From positions 9,502,675-9,566,674 of the forward strand of contig NC_087078.1 of the NCBI RefSeq assembly GCF_026151205.1: DNA of 64,000 nt. Reading direction: 5' to 3'. The position numbers and the translations under genes are program-made. The DNA is from Bolinopsis microptera (lineage: Eukaryota; Ctenophora; Tentaculata; Lobata; Bolinopsidae). Position 1 is the stretch's first letter. Every line of letters starts with the position of its first letter. The notes beneath the pieces are model-generated. The model had not been told where the DNA came from and did no database searches. It saw nothing but the letters and a program-made list of their open reading frames with translations. Below, piece after piece: positions 1-12,113 of the stretch.

Positions 1-140
1 TTAACTGCGTCAAGATTAGCAAAGAATTGACTGAAGAGTGCGCTCCTAGGAACAAGTTGTCGGACATCTTCAACCATTGAGATGTAGAGTGAGTGGTTGT
101 CAGGTTCCTCGTCGGAGTCGAGGTTCACAACTTCGACCAT
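1..140 (-). CDS. 5' end of an unidentified protein with a SUMO-interaction-like motif (partial)
   Basis: An ATG at 140-138 opens a minus-strand frame that stays open to the window edge (46 codons plus 2 nt). The first residues read MVEVVNLDSDEEPDNH. The stretch V-V-N-L followed by D-S-D-E-E fits the pattern of a SUMO-interacting motif (hydrophobic core, then acidic residues with a CK2-type serine). After it comes a more ordinary helix-like stretch (VEDVRQLVPRSALFSQFF). No family is recognised. The coding exon continues beyond base 1. About 700 bp separate this start from the COPE stop codon upstream on the same strand. The start is inferred from the first in-frame ATG; a shadow reading in another frame crosses the same bases but has no protein-like composition. 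Confidence 0.5.
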   Translation of the reverse strand, partial: MVEVVNLDSDEEPDNHSLYISMVEDVRQLVPRSALFSQFFANLDAV

Positions 141-852
141 TGCTACAAGATATTGTTATATTGAGTAAAGCTGAAGTAGGTTTGATGTCGGCCCCCAGAG
201 GGCTGGATCGCAAGATCCTTTTACAAGATATGATTAATATTAGGTAGTCAAGAATTAAGATCGTATATTTTTTGACAGCTAGATGTGTTTTTGGAATCAT
301 ACTATACTTTGAGATCCTTGAGAAATCGAAAGGGAAGTATGAATATTGTTTAACATTATATTATAGCAGATTCTGCTGGTTTTGGGTAATGCAAGTTAAT
401 GAAGATGTAGGGTTAACGTAATAAATCAATTTTCATTACCATAATTCAAAATTTATACATGCAATTCAAGTTTAGTGAAACATAAAACATTCCCTCAAAT
501 CTATTCATTTTAATATTAACTGTGGTTAAAATTCTCTCTTGACCTAAAACTCATACTGACTAATATAAGGAAGCAATTATTTACTAACACACGGGCAGAG
601 GCTGAAATGTTTAGCAAAACTTGTCTCAAATTGAATAACGTTCGAACAATGAAGCAGTGGACATCAGATCTACTATATATATTGTTAACTCGTCATGATT
701 ATATCATTATATAACCCAAATGTACAACAATTGAAAGCAAGCAATATATTTTACTACATAATTTTAGAACTCCACTGTCTACAAAGTCTCTAAAGTAATA
801 GACGAAGAAGGTCAAAAAGGGGCTGATCAGATAAGTTACATTGAGCTTTACC
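141..852. other. intergenic stretch without a supported gene
   Basis: AT-rich sequence between the start of the partial gene and the stop of COPE. It would contain the promoter of the former and the 3' end of the latter. I see no conserved coding exon, RNA gene or obvious repeat. Confidence 0.5.
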
Positions 853-2429
853 TTAACGGTTAGACAACAAAGCTGAGGAAAATTCGTCAAAAAGCTTCTC
901 CTTCTCCTGAAGCCTCAAAACATACGGATGATCAGGATGTGAATCCTTAACTTGGGAAATGTATCGTTTAGCAGAGTCTTTAGCTCCCAAAAACTGTGAA
1001 ACTATCGACAGGTTGATCAAAGTTTCCGGATGACCGCTATCCTTATCCAAAGCCTTTTGTAACACATCCTCCGCTTGTTCAGACTTACCTTGCAGCAAGA
1101 AACAGACTGCCTGACCGTTGAGAAGTATTGGGGTGGGCCCAAACTTATCTGCAAGCTCTTGATACACGTAGTATGCTGTCTGTATGCTCTTTGTGTCTGC
1201 CATTGCGATATTGAGGGCAGCGAGAGAAAGCTGGGATACTGTCGTGTCCTCATCAATCTCCTGCATTTTCTTCACCTCTTTAGTGGCGATATCCACTCGG
1301 TTCATCTGAAGCAGGGTCTGGACTGCTAGAGCGTGACATTCCAGCGAAGAGGCGGAATTTGTGACACGGAGAGTTGACTCAAAGTCTCCAGCTAGCAGAT
1401 AAACGTTGGCACACAAAAGGGCGACGACATTCGGGCAAAGACTTGCTGCTCCTTCGTTCAACACGTTTCCTACCTGAGGGATAAGAGTCATGTTAGTACT
1501 GTAGGAAAACGTACTTTGTTAGGAGTTAACAGATGCTGTGATGCAATAAATTGGCAATATGCACAGTGCATAGGTAAGGTTGAAGGGCAGCCAATCTGCA
1601 GTTATCAATATCTTGAAATAAGAGTAGTAATAATTGAATCCCCTGCTTGCATTTGTATGTGTCACAACATCCTTCAGATAACTTACAAAACAAATGGAAG
1701 CATTTATTGCGTGCATGATAAAATAAGCCATGAACCTAAAAAGTTCTGAAACATTACGGCATCATATGCCAATAGATATACAACGGGGATTGAAAGGGGT
1801 GAGAATGATCAAACTAACCTCTGAAATAACAGCGTCTTTGTTACTAGGATTCTGCATGATCTTAGCAAGAAGTACCAGCGCTAGAAACTCTGGTCCGGAC
1901 CTTGTCTCCACCTCTCCCAACACCAAGTTATATTTACCTGCAAGGACAAACTCTAGTTTCCTGAATCAAAAATGTAAACAAACAGATCATTATCAGTGTT
2001 GCCAGCATGTGTAAGGTTTCTATTTCAATTATAACGGGCTAAAAGTGATGCTAGCAACATTGATAAGTATTCTATGTTAGATCACAGTGATTTCTCTCCA
2101 AAATTAATAAAAACTAGGTATATAACAAATGTAAGTAGGTTTCAGGTTACAATAAAGACATTCGTGTCCAACTAACTATCACATCAACGCTAATAAAACA
2201 CAACTTATTAACTATTTGTGGCAGCAGTTATTGTGCGAGAGATGTAACCAAAAACTAAAACAAGACCAGTAGCAAACTAACCTTCAGCCAGATAGGCTCT
2301 GTACATCAAGATATCACATTCCAGGTCCAAGGGTTGGTCCCCAACTTGCAACTTCTGGGCTTCCTTTACGCACTGTCTGTAATTACCTATGTAGAACGAG
2401 GTCTTCACCATAAAAAGAGGGTCCGACAT
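853..2429 (-). CDS. COPE: Coatomer subunit epsilon (epsilon-COP)
   Basis: Subunit of the COPI coat, which forms retrograde Golgi-to-ER vesicles; epsilon-COP is a TPR-like helical protein that stabilises alpha-COP. Three coding exons on the minus strand join in phase: 2282-2429, 1819-1937 and 853-1473, with CAG/GT splice sites, giving about 295 residues (the human protein has 308). The N-terminus contains VKTSFYIGNYRQCVKEAQK and LMYRAYLAEG, matching the conserved 'K-FYIG-YQ-CI-EAQ' and 'YRAYLAQ' blocks of the family. The middle exon carries KYNLVLGEV and the last exon covers the TPR-like helices ending HPYVLRLQEKEKLFDEF. The start is the first in-frame ATG before MSDPLF; a possible 5' UTR intron acceptor lies just upstream. 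No breaks are seen. A single-copy housekeeping gene is expected. Confidence 0.95.
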
Positions 2430-3878
2430 TGCTTGAACCTAGAATGATGAGAATTATGTAATGTGTAATCAATGTTCTACCGCATATGTTTTGTTCAAAT
2501 AACGAATTGGCATGATTACTGTCTAATTAGTACATGGTAACTTCACATTTGATCGGCGGTACATCAAGCTCTGCACACGTACTCGTCGACCAGTTTAACT
2601 TTCTTATTGCTAGTTTCCGATGCATAAATAGGGTACTTTCATAGCACGCAGGTAGGAAAATAGTGTACTTTTTGGCGCGCGTTTACTAGAGTGAAAACTG
2701 CCACGACCAACCCTTCCAGTTTGTTGATGTTCTATGATGCCCAAGTTTAATCTAACCGATACATTCTACATAAAAATATTCATATTCTTACCAAAATAAA
2801 TCATGGAAATAGTAATGCCAGTAAAATCTAAGGAACCATTAAAAATGCAGAGTCGTTTATAAATTTAGTATTACAAAAAGGAATCACTGCAGAGATAGCA
2901 GTAAATCCATAAATCACTGCTATGTTTATCGATAAAAGGGCACACAAAACAGTTTACCATCAAATAAACTTCAAAAACCACGAATATAATCATTATCATA
3001 CTAATGAGAATAATTTAATCGAGTAGGGGTGGTCGATCTTTAGAATAAAAATTGCCGATATGAATAACGACTTTTAAACTAGAAATTTCGTCTCTCAACT
3101 CGAACATTTCATTAAAAGTCTTTGTATGTAACATATCGTACAATGGTTTTAGAGTCGTTACGTTTTGTATAGATAAAATGATAGCATACAATACTATAAT
3201 AATGATAACAAATCCTCGGGGTAATCCTTTGCGATTACGTCAATATTTTCGTGTATCTACAGCTAGCACAAGATTCAATTTTAGCGGTTAAACACGAACT
3301 TTTTAAAAATTCAAATCATCAAAATATCGTAAATTCTTAACGTATCCTAACTATATAGCGAGGTTATGATACTGCGTAAGAAATGTGCCTTGTCAATTTT
3401 ATGTTATCAAACAAAACTATCTAGTGTTAAAAGCGGCAAACCAGTTTGGAAGTTTTATTTCATATTAATCTCATTATCATATCTAATCTCTCAAGCACCG
3501 CGAATCTAATCGAAATAACTTTTGGCAGAAACAACAGTTTCTACGAGTCCAATTCTTAACAATCTAAGAATCAAAAATGGTTGACCTCGGCGTACAAAAC
3601 GATATAACAATACCACAGCACCAATATGCCAGCCATACAAAACATGCCAGGTATTCAAGATTTGCTCTCGGAAAAGCGTCGATCAGTTTGGCGCAATGTC
3701 CAATGTCGACACAATGTTTAAAGTAATATAGTCGATTACAAAACCTTGGTTGGCCCTCGCCCGTCCTCTTGGTGTCGCTACAAAACACACTCCATCCTAG
3801 CGAGTCGTATAAATCCTCACGACTCTCTCATGGTAGCCTAAAACTGAGCAGGCGCTCGCAGCCCCGTACCGCTTTAAA
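2430..3878. other. intergenic stretch between COPE and the kinase gene
   Basis: AT-rich DNA holding the presumptive COPE promoter and the 3' flank of the kinase gene. No coding exon could be supported on either strand and no clear repeat array was seen. Confidence 0.45.
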
Positions 3879-6800
3879 TCATAGTTTAAAGTTCTTGGCA
3901 GCAGCCTGACCCAACACATTACTAGCCCAGCCCTCCACATCCACCTGCCTACTCTCACTCTCCAGAATAAAGGGGTGCGTGAGCAACTCGCGGTACTTGG
4001 GCCGCGCATCAACGTCCTTAATCAAACACTTCACCACAAAATCTCTGAAGTTATCGGAGAAGTCGCCAGTCTCTGGTAGGGAGGGGGGTCTGCCTTCCAC
4101 CACGCTTGTCAGCTGATCAAAGACACTGTTCCAGGGGGGAAATGGGAACTTTCCCGTTGCTAACTCTATCACGGATATCCCTAATGACCAAACATCTGAT
4201 CTTACGTCAAACCCGTCCCGACCTGGTAATGTGGTCACATTTATAACGGGCGGAATGTATAGTTTTGTCAGAAGAAGGTAGCGCCAATTATCAAAATACG
4301 AATATCAAATATATTTGACTACTTCCTTTACTTGTTATGTTACAGGAGAGGATTCAATTCAACACAAACATTATCGACAATATAATCTAAGTTCTTCCCT
4401 TATTGCATTATATTTCTTATATTACAGAAAACACAAAAGTTATATTAGGAAAACACGAAAGTTATATTAGGAAAACACGAAAGTTATATTACAGAAAACA
4501 CAAAAGTTATATTAGGAAAACACGAAAGTTAAACTCACCAGGAGCAGGGTCAATGCGTTCAGGAGCCATGTAGGGTTTACACCCGACCTCCCTGGTGGCA
4601 GCTATACTGTTAACTAGCTCCCCACTTATACCAAAATCACACATCTTGATACAACCAGCACTGTTTATCAAGATATTACTTGGCTTTACGTCACGGTGAA
4701 TGATGTTCAGCTGCGAAATTGTAGGTTAAATGTTAGTGTTAGTGTTAGTAAAAAAAAATTAATGTACACAAATTTTGCCTCAGATATATGTTTTTTACGT
4801 TTTGAATTTTTTACACTTGTTTTTAGATCATGAATACGATGTAGTTACATTGAAACGTCGAGTAAACTCCTTTCCCTAATAGAGCATTTTCACTTGTCGC
4901 AACAACCGGGATAAAGATAATTTTACACAGAATACGTTAGTGTTAGTGTTAGTGTTAGTGGTGGTGTTAGGTACCGCGACAGTTGACCCCCCGACAATTG
5001 ACCCCCGACAATTGACCCCCTATGTAATTACACTGGGGTCAATTGTCGCGAAATCTAGGGTTTAGTACGACAATTGACCCCCGACAATTGACCCCCGACA
5101 ATTAACCCCCCGACAATTGACCCCCCGACAATTGACCCTCTATGTAATTACACTGGGGTCAATTGTCGCGAAATCTAGGGCTTAGTACGACAATTGACCC
5201 CCCGACAATTGACCCCCCGACAATTGACCCCCCGACAATTGACCCCCCGACAATTGACCCCCGACAATTGTAATTAAACTGGGGTAAATTAATCGGGTTA
5301 GGGTTAGACTTAGGGTTAGGGTTAGGGTTAAGGTTAGGGTTAGGGTTAGGGTTAGGGTTAGGGTTGGGGTTAGGGTTAGGGTTAGGGTTGGGGTTAGGGT
5401 TAGGGTCAGGGACAGCTGTTCCTGGGTCAGGGTCATGGGTCAGGGTCAGGGTCAGGGTCAGGGTCAGGGTCAGGGTCAGGGTCAGGGTCAGGGTCAGGGT
5501 CAGGGTCAGGGTTAATTGTATTAAATTATATTTTCGGGGGTCAATTGTCGGGGGGTCAATTGTCGGGGGGTTAATTGTCGGGGGGTCAATTGTCGGGGGG
5601 TCAATTGTCGGGGGGTCAATTGTCGGGGGGTCAATTGTCGGGGGGTCAATTGTCGGGGGGTCAATTGTCGGGGGGTCAATTGTCGGGGGGTCAATTGTCG
5701 GGGGGTCAATTGTCGGGGGGTCAATTGTCGGGGGGTCAATTGTCGGGGGGTCAATTGTCGGGGGGTCAATTGTCGGGGGGTCAATTGTCGCCCACCCGTG
5801 GTGTTAGTGTTAGTGTTATTTTAGGTGGTGGTGATAGTGTCAAAGTGTTTCATTACATTGCTTTTCTATAATCTATATTTTAATATTTTACTCCCCTTTA
5901 CTTCTTCTCAATAAGATTACCAAGTTAACATCATAATACACCTCATGTTATTTTCCTGTTTACACAATTTTTTGTTTACATTATGTGTGAATTGTAATTA
6001 TCTCATCATTACTTTACTTTTCCCCAAGTGTAACAAGTCCTTAATGACCGTAACAATTATCTGCCAGTCAAACTAGTAAAATCATTTCTCACTAATGCGA
6101 GTGTATACTCAGCTCAAGATATTTAAGTGCTCTAATTTTCGTCATTGACTAAGTAACATGATATTTACAAAACACAGCATTCAGCAAGGATAAAGTAATC
6201 ATTATTTAAGTAAACCACCGCGCATTCCCATAACATTCACCCAAACATTAATACATCACAAGTCCACTCAAATTTACCGGTGGTCACGGTTCAAAACTAC
6301 CGGTTCAGTACTGAGTGCTTGTTAAGCTGTTATCTCATGCTGTTGTAATGAAAACACGGAACAGTATTGATTCAAACATGCTCGAACATGCCAAATGCTT
6401 GTACTTGTCAGATATCACTCTGTCAAAGAGTAACTCTACAAACAACTGCTGTTTGTAGTTATCAAGATACCGCGCAAAGAACAAGAACAGCATATTTTAC
6501 GAATATATCTAACTGCTTTTAATAATCATGATAATAAGCATAGTTTAGGGTTTATTGGTAAGTCCTATCGGTTAAATCTCCTGACAATTTGCTCATCTTA
6601 GCCGAAAATTTGCGCATCGTATCCAAACAGGGAAAGCGGAAAGTTAAACGTCAGAGAATCTTAGAACGGAAATTGTTTGAGCACACCGACATACAGACAC
6701 AAACTAAAAGGGGGGCGTGTAGTACAACAGGTAGCTTACAAAAACTCTCAAAAACAAGCCACCCTTTCATGGAGTGTTGGTGTAAACAAATTCGTGATTA

Positions 6801-9800
6801 ATTTGTGAGTTTAAAAACAAACATTTCATGTAAGGAGAGCAGAGAGAGAGCATGAGATATATAAAGTTTTAATGTTTGACTGTAATAATTTCACAATTAT
6901 GAAGAAAACGCCTGTATGTGTTTAACAGTTAACAGTTACAGTTGCCGTCAACTGTTGTGTCTTGGTTGCACTGTTAAGGAATCGTAGCCTTATGAAAAAG
7001 CTCCAGACACAAACATATAAAATGTTCTTTACTTCTGCATCTGAGTTCTAGGTATGATAAAAGCAATAACATTACCCTTGGTGTGATTATATAACAATAG
7101 TAATGAATTTAAGTTTAATAAGACCACTTTTAAGATAAAACTTATACTCAGCAGTGCAAGTGTTTAATCTAAACATCCCAGAAAAGTGCTTGAATAAGAT
7201 AAGGACTGGTAACGTATGCTTGAAAATATATAATATATATATATAAGTCTAATGACAGAAAATGAAACTAATTTTTAAAAATCGACACCAATATTGACCT
7301 AAATAAATTATCGCTAAAGTTTTTCAAGTTCATGAAGGGGCAGTTTAAACAGAAAAGTTATTGGAAGATCTTTAAATGATTCCAGTGATTGAGCCGATAA
7401 AATGGTATCAGATTGTAGATCTTTGGAGCGACCACAGAGAATATATATATAATAGCCTTAGCGATTGTAACACATACTGTTTAGTATTGGGCGTGTGTTT
7501 TTACTGTGTAGTGCGTAATGCGTATACTGTACACCCCCTGTGTTGTGTGTATACACTATACTGTATATTGTACTGAAGGTGTTTTGTTTCTAAGACTAAT
7601 TTCAGCTATTTATAAAGTACACTTTTAATGAGGTAAACGTTCTTAAAGATAAGAGATTGAAAACTACTGCTGCCAAACTAGCTTCTTCCACAGAAACTGT
7701 GATCAGAATTTGAATTATTCACATGGTTGATTCTTTGATAAACACTAGACTCATTATATTTCCTATTCTTAAGAATTTGGCGGTTATTGGAGTAATGAAG
7801 TGAATGATTTGATCAAATTAATTTGTGTAAGAACATATTGGGTCGGATTTATAACTGACCATGATAGTGTGGTGACTGTGTTAATGGTGATTGGTGAGTT
7901 ATTTTCTCAAGATCAGCAACTGAAGGTTACCCCGTTAATCGAGTGAGAATGGCAACTACTAAACTAATAAAGAACCCTATAATAAATGTCATTGAAATAT
8001 AACTTCAGATCAACTTAAAACTCAATAAGATAATAGATATATAACCTATTGAGCAGCTATGATCTCAATAAAACCAATCTGAAACTAACCTCTCTTTTGA
8101 GGTAGCTGAGAGCCTGGACAATGGACACCACCATTTTACCGAGCACATCCTCTGGTATCTTTATACTAATCGTCTGGTACACGAACCTATAGAACTTATC
8201 CAGGGACGTGTCCATACGTTCCATACATATCCACACCTGGAGGTGGGGAGAGTTAATTACATGCTAATTAACCCTAATTAGGTAATAATTGTTGATTAAA
8301 AACAGGGCTGTAACCAGGGATCTTTCTTGGGATTAACCTATAAAGCGAGTTTTAAATTGGTTCATCTTAACCAATCCTCCTGACTACAGACTAAACATAA
8401 CGTGACTTTAAAGTGAGGTGTAATCACGTGACTTGTCAGGTGTTAATCACGTGACTTGTCAGGTGTTAATCACGTGACTTGTCAGGTGTTCATGACTTTC
8501 AGGAGTAAATCACGTGACTTGTCAGGTGTAAATCACGACGCGTGAACTTGTCATTCAGGTGTAAAATCACGTGACTTTCAGTAAACACGGATTGTAGTTA
8601 AAATCAAGTGACTTGTCAGGTTTAAATCACGTGACTTGTCAGGTGTAAATCACGTGACTTGTCAGGTGTAAATCACGTGGACTGTCAGGTGTAAATCACG
8701 TGACTTTGTCAGTGCAATCAGTGTACTGTCAGGTAAATCACGTGATTTCAGGTGTTCACATTGTAGGTGTAACGTGAAGTCACGTGACTTGTGTCCTTAC
8801 CTCTCCCTCCCTGAACAGGGCTCCGTAAAACTTCACGATATACGGACACTCTGCCTTCATAATAACAGTAACATCCATCTGGAGAGTCTTCCGTTCCCTG
8901 TCGTCAACTGTAACTATCATCCTCTTTACTGCCATCTCAACTCCTGTAACATAATCATTTAACAAGACTGTGTCAGATCATGTCAGAGCTTCAATTACTG
9001 CATTATGGAGAAAAACGTATAATCTTAGACATCACAGGCCACAGCATAGCTATTTCAACAGACCACTGGAAATCTCGAGGACATTTACCAATGATGAGAT
9101 ATATTTTCGATCAACGTAAATAACCATCCCCTCCCCAATGAAAAGAAATAGATAGTGCTGAGTAAAATTACCTGAAGGTTTATGTTTCATCCGGTGAACA
9201 GAACCGAACCTTCCTCTGCCTATCTCTCCTTCGTCAATTAGATCCTCTACTTTACACGGGTATTCCACACCATTCACCTGGAGTGGTAATTGTTATTTAA
9301 TTAATTAATTGAGTATATATTATTACCTTGAGTAATTTTATTGTCTGGATAAAATGATCAGTATTGTCACTGCACTAGTTGTGTTCATCAATCATCATTA
9401 AGACTTTAAGTTAAGCAATGTGAGTCAATTTCTAACATCAGCTTCAGGCTATTAACATTGATTACAATCCTCAACATGATAAATAATACATGGTTAATTT
9501 ATGTAAGTTCAATAAGGGTCGCTATTTATAAAGTAAGTGTAAACTGTACATAGGTACATTCAGATGTATTAATCGGAGAAGATCGTGAAAAGCACTGATG
9601 AGTAGGAATCAGCGGTAGTATTATTACACAAGGGGACTCTGTCACGGGTCACCCACGGGTCACCCACGTGATAACTGTCAGCCATCACGCGAACTTTCTC
9701 ACACAGCACACAGCACACAGCACACACATTACACAGGCGCACATATACACTCAGGAACAAAAGATTTTGTCAACTGTGTTTATCTTTCTACACTTCGAAG

Positions 9801-11334
9801 TGATGATTTCATCGCAATATTTCTCACTTAAAAATGGAAACAGCAGAAACGCGGCATGTTAAGCAATTAATTCGATCATTCACTTTATCGAAAAAATGTG
9901 CATATAAATTCGATTTGATTTATGAAATTATCGAGTTTTACCGTACACAGGAGAGTATAACTTGAGAAGTAAAACGTCTTGCTCAAATTTTGTTAAAGGT
10001 AAAGTATCGGCGAGCACAGCATTACAAGAGAAAGCACTGTGCATCGACTAAAGCAAAGGAAGGCCAAGATTCAGCAAATAATTAGGATTTAATTAATGTT
10101 TTATTTTTATATAAGGTATTGTAACAAGTCAGCTCTATTAGGTAGTTCTAATTGAGACATAGCCTTAACAGTAGAAAGACAAGACAAGTTGCTTGTGCCT
10201 CGTGATATGTAGCATTGGGCCTAAGACGACAACTATTCAATTTAATCGTTTTCATTCAAAATTCAAAAATTACGATTGCGAGAATATTCTCGAGTATTCT
10301 GATCAATTTGACAGTAATTAGCAAATAAACCAAACTATCCATTCAATGGAGGCAGAAAGCGCGGGAATATTTAGGGTTAGTTGCTGAGATCAGTAACAAT
10401 CACAATATCGTACATGGTTTTAAATAATTCATACTCTGGTATGAAGATCGTTGCTGATTTTAAATAAGGAAATAAATGAAACTGATCCAAGAAACCGAAA
10501 CTAAACATTCCCTGCCCATTCCACCCCATCACACATGTGCAATCAAACACAAGAGTTTGCCGGTTGCCCATGTCAAGGTGCAGTGTGCACCAATCACATC
10601 TATAACACTACACAGCAGATAATGAGAACTCAGATTTCTACAACTTATTGGTAACATATTGGTATAGATGTGTATACGTCACCATCAGCGGTATTTCGAA
10701 CTCATCCTCCGCACTCCGAATGGTCAGATAACCCGGTCGGGACAGATAGCCGGGTTGTGGTCGCTACAAGGGATGTAGCTAAAGTTTCAGTTAATAAGTT
10801 AGTTGGTCAATAAATTAATTGATAGATTGATTAAGTAGCACGAGTTTGAAGTTTTTAATAAATCAGCATAAAAACGAACATGATTGTGGACATCCCGCCG
10901 ATATATAATTATAGATAAATTGGGTTTATTGTTAACACCTTATCAGAGAATCAAATTAAGATGAAACGATACGAACATTAAAATCATATAGCTTTATTTA
11001 TGTATATTAAGTAGTCAGGTAAAAATGCGAGTGCAAATTAGCATAGGGCTTATAATTTTTGACTAAAACTACAAATATACATAATTATACATATGGATGG
11101 CCAAGCTTATAAGTTATATATGTAGCGAAAAACAAATTCGATCAACTCATTAAAATCAATGTTTATGTGCGACAATAACAGCAATAAGCTGAAAAGATAA
11201 AGCAAGTCTTCTCTCACCTGCATAGCTTCCTTATCTCCAATGATATTCGAGGGAGGTTCCGGCTGTCTTATCACAGGCTGAGGCAAGCCAACTGGTGGCC
11301 TTATCGGCTTTATTGCTAAACGTGGCAAGTTCAT
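3879..11334 (-). CDS. MAP2K4: Dual-specificity MAP kinase kinase of the MKK4/MKK7 (JNK pathway) group
   Basis: Phosphorylates the TxY loop of JNK/p38 MAP kinases in stress signalling. Exons (minus): 11218-11334, 10683-10763, 9172-9277, 8801-8943, 8090-8236, 4539-4710, 3879-4222; all phases agree, giving about 369 residues. Seen in order: a proline-rich N-terminus (possible MAPK docking region), the glycine loop [14 protein letters not shown], the lysine in VEMAVKRM, the MKK4-like hinge [16 protein letters not shown], the catalytic loop [12 protein letters not shown], the DFG motif in CDFGISGEL, the activation loop S-I-A-A-T (both phosphoacceptors kept), [13 protein letters not shown], then [10 protein letters not shown] and WNSVFDQLT. 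Most blocks favour MKK4, while the C-terminus has MKK7-like features. Exon 10683-10763 rests on phase and splice sites only. An extra 5' exon cannot be excluded, because an acceptor-like AG precedes the chosen ATG. Confidence 0.9.
4425..4530. repeat. short tandem repeat, ~20-bp unit, in kinase intron
   Basis: Four to five units of the type AAAACACGAAAGTTATATTA (variants CACAAAAGTTATATTA) lie directly upstream of the splice donor of exon 4539-4710. Units differ by a few bases. No coding potential. Confidence 0.7.
4933..5820. repeat. inverted arrays of GACAATTGACCCCCC units flanking telomere-like repeats
   Basis: Left arm (about 4975-5270) repeats GACAATTGACCCCC(C), interrupted twice by a 60-bp block that contains ACTGGGGTCAATTGTCGCG. 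The centre is (GGGTTA)n, then (GGGTCA)n. The right arm (5536-5790) is about 17 uninterrupted units of GGGGGGTCAATTGTC, the reverse complement of the left unit. The whole block sits inside a GTTAGT-type simple repeat (4933-4965 and 5797-5815). It lies in the intron between kinase exons 4539-4710 and 8090-8236. A short relative occurs at 28905-29070. Long open frames across it are a by-product of a unit length divisible by three. Confidence 0.9.
5284..5513 (+). repeat. interstitial telomere-like (TTAGGG)n and (GGGTCA)n tract
   Basis: From about 5296 the sequence is mostly perfect GGGTTA hexamers with scattered GGGGTT variants up to about 5405. It then becomes GGGTCA hexamers to 5513. TTAGGG is the telomere repeat of most animals, so this is either an interstitial telomeric sequence or a variant telomere-derived block trapped inside a larger repeat. 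Confidence 0.85.
5821..8089. other. intron sequence without a supported gene
   Basis: AT-rich intron of the kinase gene, with short TA runs near 7225 and 7440. No exon, RNA gene or well-defined mobile element could be supported. Confidence 0.5.
8404..8790. repeat. E-box minisatellite, ~22-bp unit AATCACGTGACTTGTCAGGTGT
   Basis: Roughly 15 degenerate copies of a unit built from TCACGTGAC and TTGTCAGGTGT run right up to the donor site of kinase exon 8801-8943. Most copies keep the palindromic CACGTG core, which is the class of site bound by MYC/MAX, USF and MITF/TFE bHLH-zip factors. Spacing varies because of small deletions. Confidence 0.85.
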
Positions 11335-11336
11335 AC

Positions 11337-12113
11337 CTATAATCATTTATTTATTAGCATAAAAAGTATCTAAAAATGGAAGTGGCAAATATGTTGCAGC
11401 AAATTCACTAATTGTTCTCTAGAAATAAATTGATAAGTTGATAGTTAAATATTTCATTCTTGAATCATTTGTAGATTCATTGAATAAGAAACAATTTTTC
11501 GAACTGTTACGAAATAGCAAAAAATTCAAATTTTGTAGCTTGTAAACTGTGTTCATTATTTCATAAAAAGAAAAGGAAAATATTACACAAGATGGGACCC
11601 AATCAAATTATCATCATGTGACTAAGACAAACGGCATCTGTAGCACAAAATTTGAACTCTCGTGCAAACTTTATCACCATAGAAAAATGCCCAGGGAAAT
11701 AAAAAATACCGAAGTTTTTAAACGTTACCTGTGTTACAAATTATTGAACGATTGTAACGTTAATCTGAGTCACAAATAAATAACAAACTCGAAAACTGTA
11801 TAAAACTTCCATTAAAAATGCAAATTCTTAAACTTTGCCGCATTGCAATTGTACCCAATATAAAATTCATAAGCAATACTTAACTCACTTTGAATGCTGG
11901 GTGAAAATAAATACCTATAAATTATCATATAAATTAATAGTTAAAAATAAATTTATTGTTAAAAATATTTAAGTAATACATTATAAAATACATTTATATA
12001 GTATCATCTTAATGCAGTCAGGAGCACAAACTGTATCCATTTCACTCAATAAGTTATTTGCATATAAATATCATGCACTAAACAACACAACCTTAACACT
12101 TGATCTACAGAGT
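11337..12113. other. intergenic stretch between two minus-strand genes
   Basis: Very AT-rich. It would contain the kinase promoter and any 5' UTR exon, together with the 3' flank of the next gene. No coding exon is supported. Confidence 0.4.

Noticed and set aside
5364-5871. Open frames of 87-147 codons in the 15-bp array
   Set aside because: Unit length divisible by three keeps all frames open on both strands; no protein-like content.
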